Made by a program: the position numbers and the translations under genes. From a virus, in the IMG/VR virus record IMGVR_UViG_3300045999_012606, positions 1-20,801 of that record: a stretch of 20,801 nt of DNA; one strand, 5' to 3'. The notes under the pieces were generated by a model. That model did not search any database. It saw only the letters and a program-made list of their open reading frames with translations, and was not told the origin of the DNA. Shown one piece after another: positions 8,206 through 15,333 of the stretch (positions are counted from its first letter, which is position 1; each line of letters opens with the position of its first letter).

Positions 8206-9618
8206 TCAATAGCCAAAATTCTTGTCAAAAACGATCTGACCACGCGATTGTTTAGCTGGATCAAAATCAAAGATGTTTGCACTACGTGGACGAGACATAA
8301 CACCATAACGCAGAGCGTCATAAGTGTGGTCGTTCTTCACTTTAGTGTCAATATCTTCAGAGTTTGACTTGTCCAACGGAATTGTTGGAAGGTCGGCAAT
8401 AGTTTGTGTGCAGTTTTGGAAGAATGTTATACGCGGATGCCCTGTAAATTGATCAATTTGTAGGCGTCGATGTATTTCGTTCTTACCAGCAATGCGACTA
8501 CCAGCACTTCTATCAGAAGGACGCCACCGACAGCCTCTAACAATCATCCGTTCAGCGATAGATGGGCCTGTATCACCCCTTTTATGCCAGCATGAGCTAT
8601 CTAACACCCCATATCGAATACGTTCACCAGCTTCAAGCTTCAAAATCTGTTCTGCCAAGTCTTCGGCAAGCACTTTTGTGACATATAGCTCGCGATAGAC
8701 CACCAAAGACTCGTCAGGAGCAACAGCAAACCATAGCACAGCAGTAAAACTACCATAGCCGTAGTCGCAAGCACGAAAACGAGTCCAATCGGAAGGAATA
8801 GAATAAGGCTCAACCACGTGAATTGATCGTTTGAACTCAGGAAATGCAGCACCTTCCGCAACATCCCAATCTCCTTCAAGTAGTTGACGTCGTTGATGCT
8901 CTGGCAACGACAAAAGCATTGTTTCATAGTCACCAGATTTGGTCAAATATGGGTTGTCAGAGAGCTTTGCAGGGATAAATCGTCGCTTAAACAGCGGCTG
9001 TCCTTGTCTGCTGTGCCCTTCTGGGTATGACATCACATCACCAGTGTCAATGTCGGTAGCCCAAAAGGCCTCATTGGGTGGTGAAGGGTCAATGAACATC
9101 TTCTTAACCCAAGCATGCCCTCTATTACCCGGATTTGTTGATGCTCTCATGTACACCGGCAGGTCTGACGCTGCTGTACGAAGACGAGAACGCATGTAGT
9201 TCCATGCAAATGGTGTTGACCATTGCGTCAACTCGTCAAAACCAATCCAGCTAAACGACAAACCCTGATAGCGCAACACATCTTCGTCTCTATCAAGGTA
9301 GGACATCCACAGCCTGCCACCACCCGGCACTTCCCATTGAAACTTACGCTCACTCCACTTGATGCCGGGAATGATTTTGGGATAGAGTTCTTGAGACTTC
9401 CACACAAGTTCTCGTAGTTCTTCTGTAGTGTGACGCAGAAGCAATCCAGAAAACTGTGGATGGCTGATGTAGCGCAGCGGGTCTGCAAGCATCGCATAGC
9501 TCTTGCCACCGCCTGCAGCACCCCCATACAGCACCTCACGCTCAGAAGACGCTAGAAAGGCTGTCTGAGGGCCTGTATTGGGCTTGAAGATGATGTTCTG
9601 AATCTCTACTTCATTCAA
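8206..9618 (-). CDS. terL: Terminase large subunit (ATPase and nuclease)
   Basis: TerL packages DNA into the prohead through the portal and cuts it. Numbering from a TTG start at 9616-9618, Walker A is GGAAGGGKS (about 32-40), Walker B with catalytic Glu is IGFDELTQW (about 125-133), and the coupling motif STNPGN is near 160. RNase H-like nuclease acidic residues fall in RACDYG (near 285), GVLDSS (near 340) and TYDALRYG (near 434). The frame is open to an ATG at 9795, which would add a Lys/Pro/Ser-rich 59-residue tail overlapping the previous gene by 185 bases. I prefer the TTG because homologues as I recall them begin about 15-20 residues before GPQ, but its ribosome site is weak. Confidence 0.93.
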   Translation of the reverse strand: MNEVEIQNIIFKPNTGPQTAFLASSEREVLYGGAAGGGKSYAMLADPLRYISHPQFSGLLLRHTTEELRELVWKSQELYPKIIPGIKWSERKFQWEVPGGGRLWMSYLDRDEDVLRYQGLSFSWIGFDELTQWSTPFAWNYMRSRLRTAASDLPVYMRASTNPGNRGHAWVKKMFIDPSPPNEAFWATDIDTGDVMSYPEGHSRQGQPLFKRRFIPAKLSDNPYLTKSGDYETMLLSLPEHQRRQLLEGDWDVAEGAAFPEFKRSIHVVEPYSIPSDWTRFRACDYGYGSFTAVLWFAVAPDESLVVYRELYVTKVLAEDLAEQILKLEAGERIRYGVLDSSCWHKRGDTGPSIAERMIVRGCRWRPSDRSAGSRIAGKNEIHRRLQIDQFTGHPRITFFQNCTQTIADLPTIPLDKSNSEDIDTKVKNDHTYDALRYGVMSRPRSANIFDFDPAKQSRGQIVFDKNFGY

Positions 9619-10072
9619 TGCGCTCAGGGATTGGGTGTCGCTCGTAGAGACTGAGATAGGGCTCTTGATCGAAGAAGGCTGTTTTGTCTTTTTTGCCAAG
9701 GGTGGTTTCGAAGGCTTTTGCCTTTTCGAGCGCGTCTTTGTATCTGCTGGCAAGGGCAACATAGAAATTGTGTTTATGCTTTCGCCGTCTTTCATCTCTA
9801 AGCCGTTTCCTTAGCCCATCGCCAGATATTGAGCGTTCTGTTTGTTTTGTAAGCCAGTTTGCAACTTGCTGAAACGTATATCGTTTGCAATATTGCTCAG
9901 CAATCTTTAGAGCATCAAGCTCTTTTGGTATTGGGACATACCAATTTGGATCAGACTCCTCAACCCTATATCCAAAGGGGATGAGCATTCCTTTTCTAAG
10001 CCGTGGTATTTTGACGTATTCAGTGCGCTCTACAGGTTGAGGAAGAAGCCAATGTCCCAGTTCTCTAGTCAT
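9611..10072 (-). CDS. HTH-like phage protein upstream of TerL
   Basis: 153 aa. The core segment ALKIAEQYCKRYTFQQVANW, followed by LTKQTERSISGDGLRKRL, has the length and pattern of a helix-turn-helix. I recall similar proteins ('KKHLKQYSYREVAEWLS--TGR-IS--GLRKR') directly upstream of TerL in environmental phages. The C-terminal half is basic (RRRKHKHNF; ALEKAKAFETTLGKKDK). It starts two bases after the TerS stop (TAATAATG) and ends 8 bases into the preferred TerL frame. It may be a DNA-recognition subunit of the packaging machine or a regulator. Which of this and the 121-aa protein is the true small terminase is not settled. Confidence 0.82.
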   Translation of the reverse strand: MTRELGHWLLPQPVERTEYVKIPRLRKGMLIPFGYRVEESDPNWYVPIPKELDALKIAEQYCKRYTFQQVANWLTKQTERSISGDGLRKRLRDERRRKHKHNFYVALASRYKDALEKAKAFETTLGKKDKTAFFDQEPYLSLYERHPIPERIE

Positions 10073-10074
10073 TA

Positions 10075-10440
10075 TTACTCAGAGGAGTCCTTCGGAGGCA
10101 ATATCATAATGCCACCACTTGTTTGCACTTCCAGCTTCTCCGTCTTAACAACACCAGACCTGTCAAGAAGGTCTTTGGCAGCAGACAGCTTTTCCTTGAT
10201 GCCAAGCTCTGTAGGATCATCGATGCCACTGATGACAGCCATAGCCGCTTTAGGAGCATGCATGGCAATGTATAGCTGAGTTGCTTCGATGATGTGCTCT
10301 TTCAGAGTAAACATCAATTCCTTCGTAGGATAGGTTTTGCTATAGCCTGCAAGCTCTTTAGCGCGAACGGGACTACCATTGGCATCGCCAAGCAATGCGT
10401 CAATGAATTTCTTTTGCTGTTCGTTAAGTTGTTGTTTCAT
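10075..10440 (-). CDS. terS: Putative terminase small subunit (DNA-recognition)
   Basis: 121 aa. The start MKQQLNEQQKKFIDALLGDA leads into VRAKELAGYS, the usual N-terminal HTH layout of small terminases ('L---Q--FI-AL------A---AGY'). A central helical oligomerisation part (IKEKLSAAKDLLDRSGVVKTEK) and a C-terminal GGIMILPPK follow, a tail I recall from TerS-like proteins. TerS selects the packaging site and loads TerL. Its ATG overlaps the upstream stop (TCAT at 10437-10440). Two genes upstream of TerL is an acceptable position. The family assignment is from memory and residue pattern. Confidence 0.8.
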   Translation of the reverse strand: MKQQLNEQQKKFIDALLGDANGSPVRAKELAGYSKTYPTKELMFTLKEHIIEATQLYIAMHAPKAAMAVISGIDDPTELGIKEKLSAAKDLLDRSGVVKTEKLEVQTSGGIMILPPKDSSE

Positions 10441-10778
10441 GATTGTGTATTACTGGCAAAAAATTCTTCTGTGCGAATAGACACGGTGATGGCGTTGCTA
10501 CCAACACTAGCAAAGCCAACAATTTTGTCATTCTTATCAAGATAGAGAGGTGCTGTAATCTGCAGAATGCTACGTGATTTCATTTGCACAGCATCCATAA
10601 TGTCGAACGACGCTGCATCGCTAGCACGATACCATTGTAGCGTTACGTTAACGGTGCTGTCGCTTCCATTAGAAACAAAGATGCTGTTGATATCAGCCCT
10701 AAACGTAGGCGGAACAACATAAACATCTTGGCTGCTTGTTGTCAGCGTCTGTGCCACTGTTCGCTTTTTATTGCTCAT
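10437..10778 (-). CDS. Probable virion protein, Ig-like beta domain, 113 aa
   Basis: MSNKKRTVAQTLTTSSQDVY opens a compact beta-rich protein with DINSIFVSNGSDSTVNVTLQ, then ITAPLYLDKNDKIVGFASVG and a final VSIRTEEF. I recall such domains in structural clusters of marine phages without assigned function. Its ATG overlaps the stop of the 419-aa gene and its stop overlaps the start of TerS (both TCAT), so the trio is translationally coupled. A surface or tail-associated role is inferred. Confidence 0.82.
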   Translation of the reverse strand: MSNKKRTVAQTLTTSSQDVYVVPPTFRADINSIFVSNGSDSTVNVTLQWYRASDAASFDIMDAVQMKSRSILQITAPLYLDKNDKIVGFASVGSNAITVSIRTEEFFASNTQS

Positions 10779-12034
10779 CGACTTATCTCTTCCCAGTCCA
10801 AAGAACCCAACACCTGATTCCCGTTAGCCGCAGCCGAGCAAGCAAGCGTCAATTCGTATGGGGTGGCAGTAAACGAGTCACGCTCTAGTTGAGAAGCAAA
10901 CAACGCTTCCTTCAAGATGTCAACGCTGCTTGAGCCTTGGTTAGAGCCTTGGAAAAAGCCCGTTGCTAAAATACGCCCATTAGTGCTTGAGAACGCAGTG
11001 CCAGTTATGTTGTACTCAACCCCAGAATTGGTTCCCGCGCTAACCCACGTACCGCCCGTTGTAGTTCCAGATGCAACAACTTCCCACTTGTAGTTGGCGT
11101 TGTTGCTTATACCCAGAATAGATATTGCTGTCAAAATAACAATCGCATCAAGCCGGGTAGACTTCAGACGGATAGATACCACCGGGTAAAACGTACCGGC
11201 AGTGGTTAACGTCGTTGGACTTGTAATGACATTCCCGGCAGACAACTGTGCGCCGCGCAACTCGTAGCCACCTTCGGAAATCACCGTCGAGCACACCTGC
11301 TTGAGCGTGCTTGCACTGGCAGTGGCGGCTGTGTTTGTCATCTCATACCGCAGAGGCAGAGATGCAGTGGTGATGTACGTTGTAGTGACAAGGTTGGCAT
11401 GATGGAAGCTGTGTGCTGGAACAAACACACCATCAATGACAAAACCCATTCGCACCGTACCCAATCCCAGCCACTCAACATCCATATACAAGATTTGAGC
11501 TTTAGAAACATCTAACGTAATGCCAGATGGGCCTGTGCCGTCTAGCTTATCCTGATTCCAATTTGCTTGTGCTACACGTGTATTTACTGCAGAACCACTA
11601 ACACTACTACGTTCAACAAGATATATGTTGAGTCCATCTCGCTCAAAATACATTCCATTGTCAACACCAAAATAACCACAACGCTGACGTAGATTTGCCT
11701 TAGCTGCACCGAACACAAACGTGTTCATCACCAACAAGCTCTTGCCCGGTTGATAAGCAAAAACCTTTATAGTTTCTCGAATGATTTGGTCGTTGTTAGC
11801 ACTGCCAACAGTTAGATTGACCAACCCTTCATTTGCACTGAACGTAGCGGCAGCAGTGCCAGTGATGCTATTGACCCAGAGGTTGTTATCAGCGTAGCGA
11901 TGCGAAGAATCAAACAGAGTTAACGGACTACTTACACGAACTCGTCCGAACGCATCAACGCTAGTGCCTCCAATAGTAACACTGTTACCATCAGAGGCAA
12001 TGCGTACTAGCGCGGGATAGCTTGTTATGCTCAC
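10775..12034 (-). CDS. Probable virion structural protein, 419 aa (GTG start)
   Basis: The start is GTG at 12032-12034, directly abutting the TAA of the upstream gene (TAAGTG), with GAAGAAA upstream. The N-terminus reads NSVTIGGTSVDAFGRVRVSS followed by LTLFDSSHRY, a motif I recall in large structural proteins of cyano- and pelagiphage-like genomes. The rest is Thr/Ser/Ala/Gly-rich with a jelly-roll-like beta pattern (VEWLGLGTVRMGFVIDG) and ends GSLDWEEISR. It could be a capsid fibre, tail spike or head-attached protein. It is unusual that it sits upstream of the terminase genes. Confidence 0.87.
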   Translation of the reverse strand: MSITSYPALVRIASDGNSVTIGGTSVDAFGRVRVSSPLTLFDSSHRYADNNLWVNSITGTAAATFSANEGLVNLTVGSANNDQIIRETIKVFAYQPGKSLLVMNTFVFGAAKANLRQRCGYFGVDNGMYFERDGLNIYLVERSSVSGSAVNTRVAQANWNQDKLDGTGPSGITLDVSKAQILYMDVEWLGLGTVRMGFVIDGVFVPAHSFHHANLVTTTYITTASLPLRYEMTNTAATASASTLKQVCSTVISEGGYELRGAQLSAGNVITSPTTLTTAGTFYPVVSIRLKSTRLDAIVILTAISILGISNNANYKWEVVASGTTTGGTWVSAGTNSGVEYNITGTAFSSTNGRILATGFFQGSNQGSSSVDILKEALFASQLERDSFTATPYELTLACSAAANGNQVLGSLDWEEISR

Positions 12035-12193
12035 TTATTTCTTCTTAGCTTTACGTGCTTCCGACAAGGCAATTGCAATAGCCTGACCTTTATTTTTCAC
12101 CGTCGGAGCTTTCTTGCCAGCACCCTGATGCAGAGTGCCTTCCTTAAACTCCTTCATCACCTTGCCAACTTTGGCTTGTTGCTTAGGCGTCAT
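12035..12193 (-). CDS. DUF6496-like small basic protein, 52 aa
   Basis: This short frame starts MTPKQQAKVGKVMKEFKEGT and ends AIAIALSEARKAKKK. The patterns VMKEFKEGTLH, a basic middle and KGQAIAIALSEARK match what I remember of the DUF6496 family, small lysine-rich proteins of phages and bacteria with no known function. Its ATG overlaps the stop of the 68-aa gene (TCAT at 12190-12193) and its TAA abuts the GTG of the 419-aa gene. It is almost all charged or small residues and is probably nucleic-acid-associated or disordered. Confidence 0.85.
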   Translation of the reverse strand: MTPKQQAKVGKVMKEFKEGTLHQGAGKKAPTVKNKGQAIAIALSEARKAKKK

Positions 12194-12396
12194 TTCTTCT
12201 TTGTGGCACAGCCACCCATAGCCATCTTCGTCTTGCCCTTACCCTTAGCAGGCATAGCAATCATGATCGCTAGCGCGGCACCGGGCTTCTTGCCTTTAAC
12301 AGCACCACCCTTTGCCATTGCAGGCTTACCAGCCATCAAACACTTACCTGCTTTAGCGCAAGCAGCGGGATTGGGACAACCAGCACATGTTTTCAT
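12190..12396 (-). CDS. Small Cys-rich, Lys/Gly-rich phage protein, 68 aa
   Basis: The start is taken at ATG 12394-12396 (MKTCAGCPNPAACAKAGKC) because AAAGGAAACGAGAA precedes it; the frame is open further up but without a good start signal. Four cysteines are spaced C4-x2-C7-x5-C13-x5-C19, which could bind zinc. The rest is Lys/Gly/Ala/Met-rich (MAKGGAVKGKKPG; a second Cys near the end, GGCATKKK). Similar short 'C-GC--PAAC--AGKC' proteins occur in phages, function unknown. It is coupled to the DUF6496-like gene. Confidence 0.78.
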   Translation of the reverse strand: MKTCAGCPNPAACAKAGKCLMAGKPAMAKGGAVKGKKPGAALAIMIAMPAKGKGKTKMAMGGCATKKK

Positions 12397-12440
12397 TTCT
12401 CGTTTCCTTTGTTTAAGACCTGCATATATAACAGGAACAC

Positions 12441-13118
12441 TCACTTTTTCCATTTTTGCTGAGGCTTCATCGAAGCACCGCAATTCACCACGCCACCCTT
12501 GGCATACTTCTTAACGGCACCACCCTTATACATCTCAGAAGCACGCTTGCGTGTTTCGTCGTCAATGTTCTCATTGCGACCTTCACGAACAGACGGCTTA
12601 GGCGAAGAAGCCATCTCCGTTGTATAGCGCTTGCCCTGCCACGTAAACGTCTTGTCACCATCCTTACGAGCAGCAGCAAACGCTTCCTTGAACGTCTCCT
12701 TCTTCTCTTCCTTCTTAGCCTCTTCCTTGCGTGGAGCAGGCGTGTCATCATCCATCGAACGAGAAGCAACAGAAACACGCTTAGGAGCGCTTTCTTCGTC
12801 ATCACCCATCATAGCGCTACCAGCGCCATAACCAGCCATACCAGCGCCTGCTACAGCGCCTGCACGGCTACCTGTACGCAGCAGAGCCCTACCACCAGCC
12901 TCTTGAACGCTTTGGCGACGAAGAGCAGCACCACGCTTAATGTCTTCAGCTTCATCAGCACGTGCATTCAACGCCTTCTTGATTTGAGCAACATCGCTCT
13001 TGGTTTCCTTGACAACATCATCATCAAGGTCGCCAGCAAGCCTGTTCTTGCCTTTATTAGCAGCACCACGACGAGAGGCAGCACCAACACCACGACCCAA
13101 CAAACGAGAGAGCACCAT
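12441..13118 (-). CDS. Phage protein with 'TFTWQGKRYTTE' motif and KGG tail, 225 aa
   Basis: The start is placed at ATG 13116-13118 (MVLSRLLGRGVGAASRRGA), two bases after the upstream TAA, with AGGAAGAAAT before it. The N-terminal half is Arg/Ala/Gly-rich. A Gly/Ala segment near 110-125 (GAVAGAGMAGYGAGSAM) may be a weak membrane helix. Next comes an acidic/basic linker rich in Lys-Glu. Residues about 160-185 hold ETFKEAFAAARKDGDKTFTW then QGKRYTTE, a short module I recall at the C-termini of many phage proteins. It ends with MYKGGAVKKYAKGGVVNCG, a KGG-type tail also found in the neighbouring 68-aa protein. Function unknown. Confidence 0.8.
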   Translation of the reverse strand: MVLSRLLGRGVGAASRRGAANKGKNRLAGDLDDDVVKETKSDVAQIKKALNARADEAEDIKRGAALRRQSVQEAGGRALLRTGSRAGAVAGAGMAGYGAGSAMMGDDEESAPKRVSVASRSMDDDTPAPRKEEAKKEEKKETFKEAFAAARKDGDKTFTWQGKRYTTEMASSPKPSVREGRNENIDDETRKRASEMYKGGAVKKYAKGGVVNCGASMKPQQKWKK

Positions 13119-13119
13119 T

Positions 13120-13506
13120 TTATTTCTTCCTATATTTCGCTGTCTTAGCAGCCACAACCTCTGGCTGAGCAACAAATTGCTTACCAGCTTTACCACCAGC
13201 AGCCTTAGCTGCATTGGTAGCTTTCTTCTCAGACTCGCTCAAAGCAGACCACGCTGCTTTCGGTAAATAACGACGCTTTCCTTCAGAGGGCTTTCCAGAC
13301 GACGTTGTCCATTCTTCCTTAGTCCATTTCGTCATAGACTTCTGAGCTTCTGTCTTTTCTCCGGTGTAGTCGCCGCCTTTGTCTTTATATATTTTACCAG
13401 CAAGCTGTGCTTTTCTTGCACTCCATTGTCCAGCATCACCACCCTTGCTACTAGCTTTAACATCGGAAACAACTTGTTTCCACAGCTTTTCGTTAGAGCG
13501 AGGCAT
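13120..13506 (-). CDS. DUF5872-like basic protein, 128 aa
   Basis: Residues 1-80 contain KLWKQVVSDVKASSKGGDAG, WSARKAQLAGKIYKDKGGDY and SMTKWTKEEWTTSSGKPSEG followed by RRYLPKAAWSALS. This matches my memory of DUF5872, a small lysine-rich family in phages and giant viruses. A Lys/Ala-rich C-terminus follows. Function unknown; the strongly basic composition suggests nucleic-acid or virion-DNA contact. Its start overlaps the end of the HNH endonuclease gene by 14 bases, and its TAA is one base from the next ATG. Confidence 0.87.
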   Translation of the reverse strand: MPRSNEKLWKQVVSDVKASSKGGDAGQWSARKAQLAGKIYKDKGGDYTGEKTEAQKSMTKWTKEEWTTSSGKPSEGKRRYLPKAAWSALSESEKKATNAAKAAGGKAGKQFVAQPEVVAAKTAKYRKK

Positions 13507-13981
13507 GATCTAGAACTTTTTTACAAAGCATGCGAAAGTTATCAACAGACAAATCTTGTTTGCAGTTATTCACTTGCCATGTAACAAGACATACATTTTC
13601 TTTGATGTAACCTTTTGAAGAGTCAATACGATCTACTGAGAGTGTTGTCGACATGCCACTTTGTAAACTTAGAGCATCTCCAGTGTAAACGCACAACCCG
13701 TTTTGTTTATGGAATAGGTACATCAAGTAGTCTACCCCAAAGTCTAAATCAAGATTTTTTTCTCTTACACGCCTTGTCAGGTAAGAATATACACGCTTAC
13801 AAGCTCTTTCTACTGTAGCTGTTTCTTGCCTATATCTTTTGTTTCTTGATGAATTGCACTGCTTACAATAAGTCATGTAACCAGTAGGTTTTGACTTGTT
13901 TGCTGTAAATTCAGATAGTGGTTTTGTTGTACCACATGTAGTGCAAACAGTAATTAACAGTTCATCACTTGTAATAAGCAT
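13493..13981 (-). CDS. HNH homing-endonuclease-like protein with zinc ribbon
   Basis: 162 aa. The N-terminus has a zinc-ribbon pair C13-x2-C16 and C39-x2-C42 (VCTTCG; TYCKQC), then a basic helix (SSRNKRYRQE). The C-terminal half shows LCVYTG and LSVDRIDSSKGYIKENVCLV near 114-133, the 'DRID--KGY---N' core of phage HNH nucleases. Such enzymes cut DNA and act as free-standing homing genes. The gene is visibly more AT-rich than its neighbours and interrupts a run of small basic protein genes, which suggests insertion by transfer. It overlaps the DUF5872-like gene by 14 bases. Confidence 0.88.
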   Translation of the reverse strand: MLITSDELLITVCTTCGTTKPLSEFTANKSKPTGYMTYCKQCNSSRNKRYRQETATVERACKRVYSYLTRRVREKNLDLDFGVDYLMYLFHKQNGLCVYTGDALSLQSGMSTTLSVDRIDSSKGYIKENVCLVTWQVNNCKQDLSVDNFRMLCKKVLDHASL

Positions 13982-13989
13982 ATACAGCT

Positions 13990-14265
13990 TTAACGCTTTA
14001 GAGACCCATCGCTCTTTCGAGCAACCGACCTGTTTGCAGCTTTAGAACGAACACGCAAATTGCTACGCTCATTACCACCGCTAGCAGAAATTGGCGTCCT
14101 GTGATCAACATCTTTACCATCACCCTTACGTACACGCCCCTCTTCCATCATCATAGCCCTAGCAGCATTTCGCTGAGCCCTATGCTTCACCCGCATCGGC
14201 TTTTCTTCATGTTCCCAACGCAACTCTTTATCGTAGTTGCGCTTATTATCTTTCTGAAAAGGCAT
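13990..14265 (-). CDS. Small HNH-like (His-Me finger-like) phage protein, 91 aa
   Basis: Begins MPFQKDNKRNYDKELRWEHE. A basic helix (RVKHRAQRNAARAMMMEEG) leads to KGDGKDVDHRTPISASGG followed by NERSNLRVRSKAANRS. The D-V-D-H ... N-x2-S-N-L-R pattern is that of compact HNH/His-Me finger domains widespread in phages, where 'KGDGKDVDH' is common. It may be a nuclease involved in packaging or recombination, or an inactive DNA-binding relative. It lies 8 bases upstream of the larger HNH gene; no clear ribosome site was seen. Confidence 0.8.
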   Translation of the reverse strand: MPFQKDNKRNYDKELRWEHEEKPMRVKHRAQRNAARAMMMEEGRVRKGDGKDVDHRTPISASGGNERSNLRVRSKAANRSVARKSDGSLKR

Positions 14266-14270
14266 ATGCG

Positions 14271-14534
14271 TTAATTAAAAAATTTACTACCAAACTGCAC
14301 AAGAGCAAACAAAGTAATGGCAAGACTCCAAACACCAATGCCCCTATTCACCCACATCTGCACCGTCTTATCTGTCCTACCTACAGAAGTTTCAACAGCA
14401 ACAACACGCTGCTCCACCCTACCGATGCGTTCACCTTGATTTGCCAGCCTCTCTTCAACAAGAACAAGCTTCATGACAGCATCAGCCAACTTATCCACTT
14501 TGCCTTCAAGGCGACGAAAGTCATCATCACTCAT
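14271..14534 (-). CDS. Coiled-coil protein with C-terminal membrane segment (possible holin/XhlA-like)
   Basis: 87 aa. Residues 5-60 have heptad-like hydrophobic spacing (RRLEGKVDKLADAVMKLVLV; RVEQRVVAVETSVGRTDKTV). Residues about 66-83 (GVWSLAITLFALVQFG) are a single hydrophobic helix. This N-terminal coiled coil plus C-terminal anchor is the layout of XhlA/haemolysin-type and other lysis-associated proteins, but also of unrelated small phage membrane proteins. No endolysin is visible nearby, so a lysis role is only a possibility. The ATG is one base from the upstream stop (TAATATG). Confidence 0.8.
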   Translation of the reverse strand: MSDDDFRRLEGKVDKLADAVMKLVLVEERLANQGERIGRVEQRVVAVETSVGRTDKTVQMWVNRGIGVWSLAITLFALVQFGSKFFN

Positions 14535-14535
14535 A

Positions 14536-14787
14536 TTAACAATTCCATGCTTTTAGCGACAACGCTTTGCGCGTCGGCTTGCCTTTGTCATCCTTCATCG
14601 GACCCGGCATACCACTCATACGCGCACAGAAACTCTTACGCCGCTTAGCATCCTTCTCATTCTTCGGAGTTGGCGCAGGAGGCTTCAAATTGCCACCAGT
14701 GGCTTTGTTGTAAGAAGCTCTTCCTTTGGCATTGAGGCCGCCTTTGGGGTCCTTCCCTTCTTTACGTTGCCAAGCAGCAGTTTTCAT
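14536..14787 (-). CDS. DUF6321-like protein, 83 aa
   Basis: Start MKTAAWQRKEGKDPKGGLNA, continuing KGRASYNKATGGNLKPP; later RRKSFCARMSGMPGPMKDDK then PTRKALSLKAWNC. The near-invariant 'AWQRKEGK-PKGGLNAKGRASYN-ATGG-LK' and 'RRKSFCARM-GMPGPMKD' agree with the DUF6321 family as I remember it (phages, function unknown). The ATG at 14785-14787 is used; the frame is open to a TTG at 14817, but neither has a clear Shine-Dalgarno. Confidence 0.88.
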   Translation of the reverse strand: MKTAAWQRKEGKDPKGGLNAKGRASYNKATGGNLKPPAPTPKNEKDAKRRKSFCARMSGMPGPMKDDKGKPTRKALSLKAWNC

Positions 14788-14860
14788 AAGAGCGCGTTGT
14801 AACAGCAAAACAAACAACAGGCAACAAACGCCTATCGGCTCTCAACAAAAATATCCTTCT

Positions 14861-14891
14861 ATATAGACTATGCAGGGAGCATAGAGTATAT
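14861..14891. repeat. Imperfect inverted repeat between small genes
   Basis: ATATAGACTATGC (14861-14873) and GCATAGAGTATAT (14879-14891) are inverted copies with two mismatched positions and a 5-base loop. This lies in the 146-base gap between the 83-aa genes at 14787 and 14934. The rest of the gap holds repeated AGCGCC/AGCGCT words and no gene. It could be an operator or an RNA hairpin in the leader of the DUF6321-like gene. Confidence 0.6.
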
Positions 14892-14933
14892 CGTTGATAG
14901 CGCCGATAGCGCTGATGTTGCTAATTTATCAGT

Positions 14934-15185
14934 CTATTTCCTTCTTCGGTTGACAACACCTTCATACCATTTTTCAGCTCTCATTGCCTTTTCAACTAGC
15001 GGTAGGGGTATCAGATATCCCGTATGTTTTTCTAATGCACTTCTAACGTAATAAACATCAGAATGAAAAGCAACTGTCTTTACTTCTTCTCGTTGCTTAA
15101 AGATTTCTTTCATTGCTAACGAATAGTAGCTATGAGGAGGATGAAAAACTTTAGACTTCAGTTGTTCTCTTGTTTGAAATGGCAT
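14934..15185 (-). CDS. Hypothetical protein, first gene of the leftward operon, 83 aa
   Basis: Begins MPFQTREQLKSKVFHPPHSY and is Lys/Glu/His-rich with mixed alpha/beta character (VAFHSDVYYVRSALEKHTGY; LPLVEKAMRAEKWYEG). No family is recognised. It shares the first four residues MPFQ with the 91-aa HNH-like protein, possibly chance. It is the gene nearest the strong leftward promoter at 15238-15266, whose transcript would begin about 45 bases upstream and cross a 14-bp inverted repeat. AAAGC upstream is a weak ribosome site. A regulatory role for such a promoter-proximal gene is possible but unproven. Confidence 0.7.
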   Translation of the reverse strand: MPFQTREQLKSKVFHPPHSYYSLAMKEIFKQREEVKTVAFHSDVYYVRSALEKHTGYLIPLPLVEKAMRAEKWYEGVVNRRRK

Positions 15186-15193
15186 TAAATAGC

Positions 15194-15234
15194 TTTCTAA
15201 TGAAACATAGCGCTAACACCTGTTTCATTAGAAA
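15194..15234. repeat. Perfect 14-bp inverted repeat at the leftward transcription start
   Basis: TTTCTAATGAAACA (15194-15207) and TGTTTCATTAGAAA (15221-15234) are perfect inverted copies 13 bases apart. They lie immediately downstream of the leftward -10 box (15238-15243), covering about +1 to +40. That position suits a repressor operator that blocks the promoter, or a 5' hairpin in the leftward mRNA. Confidence 0.85.
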
Positions 15235-15237
15235 CAC

Positions 15238-15266
15238 ATTCTAAACAACAATGTGTATGTTGTCAA
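15238..15266 (-). promoter_or_regulatory. Leftward sigma70-type promoter for the structural/late block
   Basis: On the minus strand TTGACA (15266-15261) is followed after 17 bp by TAGAAT (15243-15238), a consensus -35 and a 5/6 -10 with ideal spacing. It is the best such match upstream of the leftward genes and points at the 83-aa gene at 15185. A double ATATAG palindrome abuts its upstream side and the 14-bp inverted repeat its downstream side, suggesting regulation. Confidence 0.75.
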
Positions 15267-15282
15267 CTATATAGCTATATAG
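15267..15282. repeat. 16-bp perfect palindrome (two ATATAG-type octamers)
   Basis: CTATATAGCTATATAG is its own reverse complement and consists of the palindrome CTATATAG twice. It touches the upstream edge of the leftward -35 box. Possible operator or helix-unwinding element. Confidence 0.75.
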
Positions 15283-15333
15283 ATTGTTGACGTTGTTACT
15301 AATGTTAGCGCTGATGTTTCAACAAAATAATAA

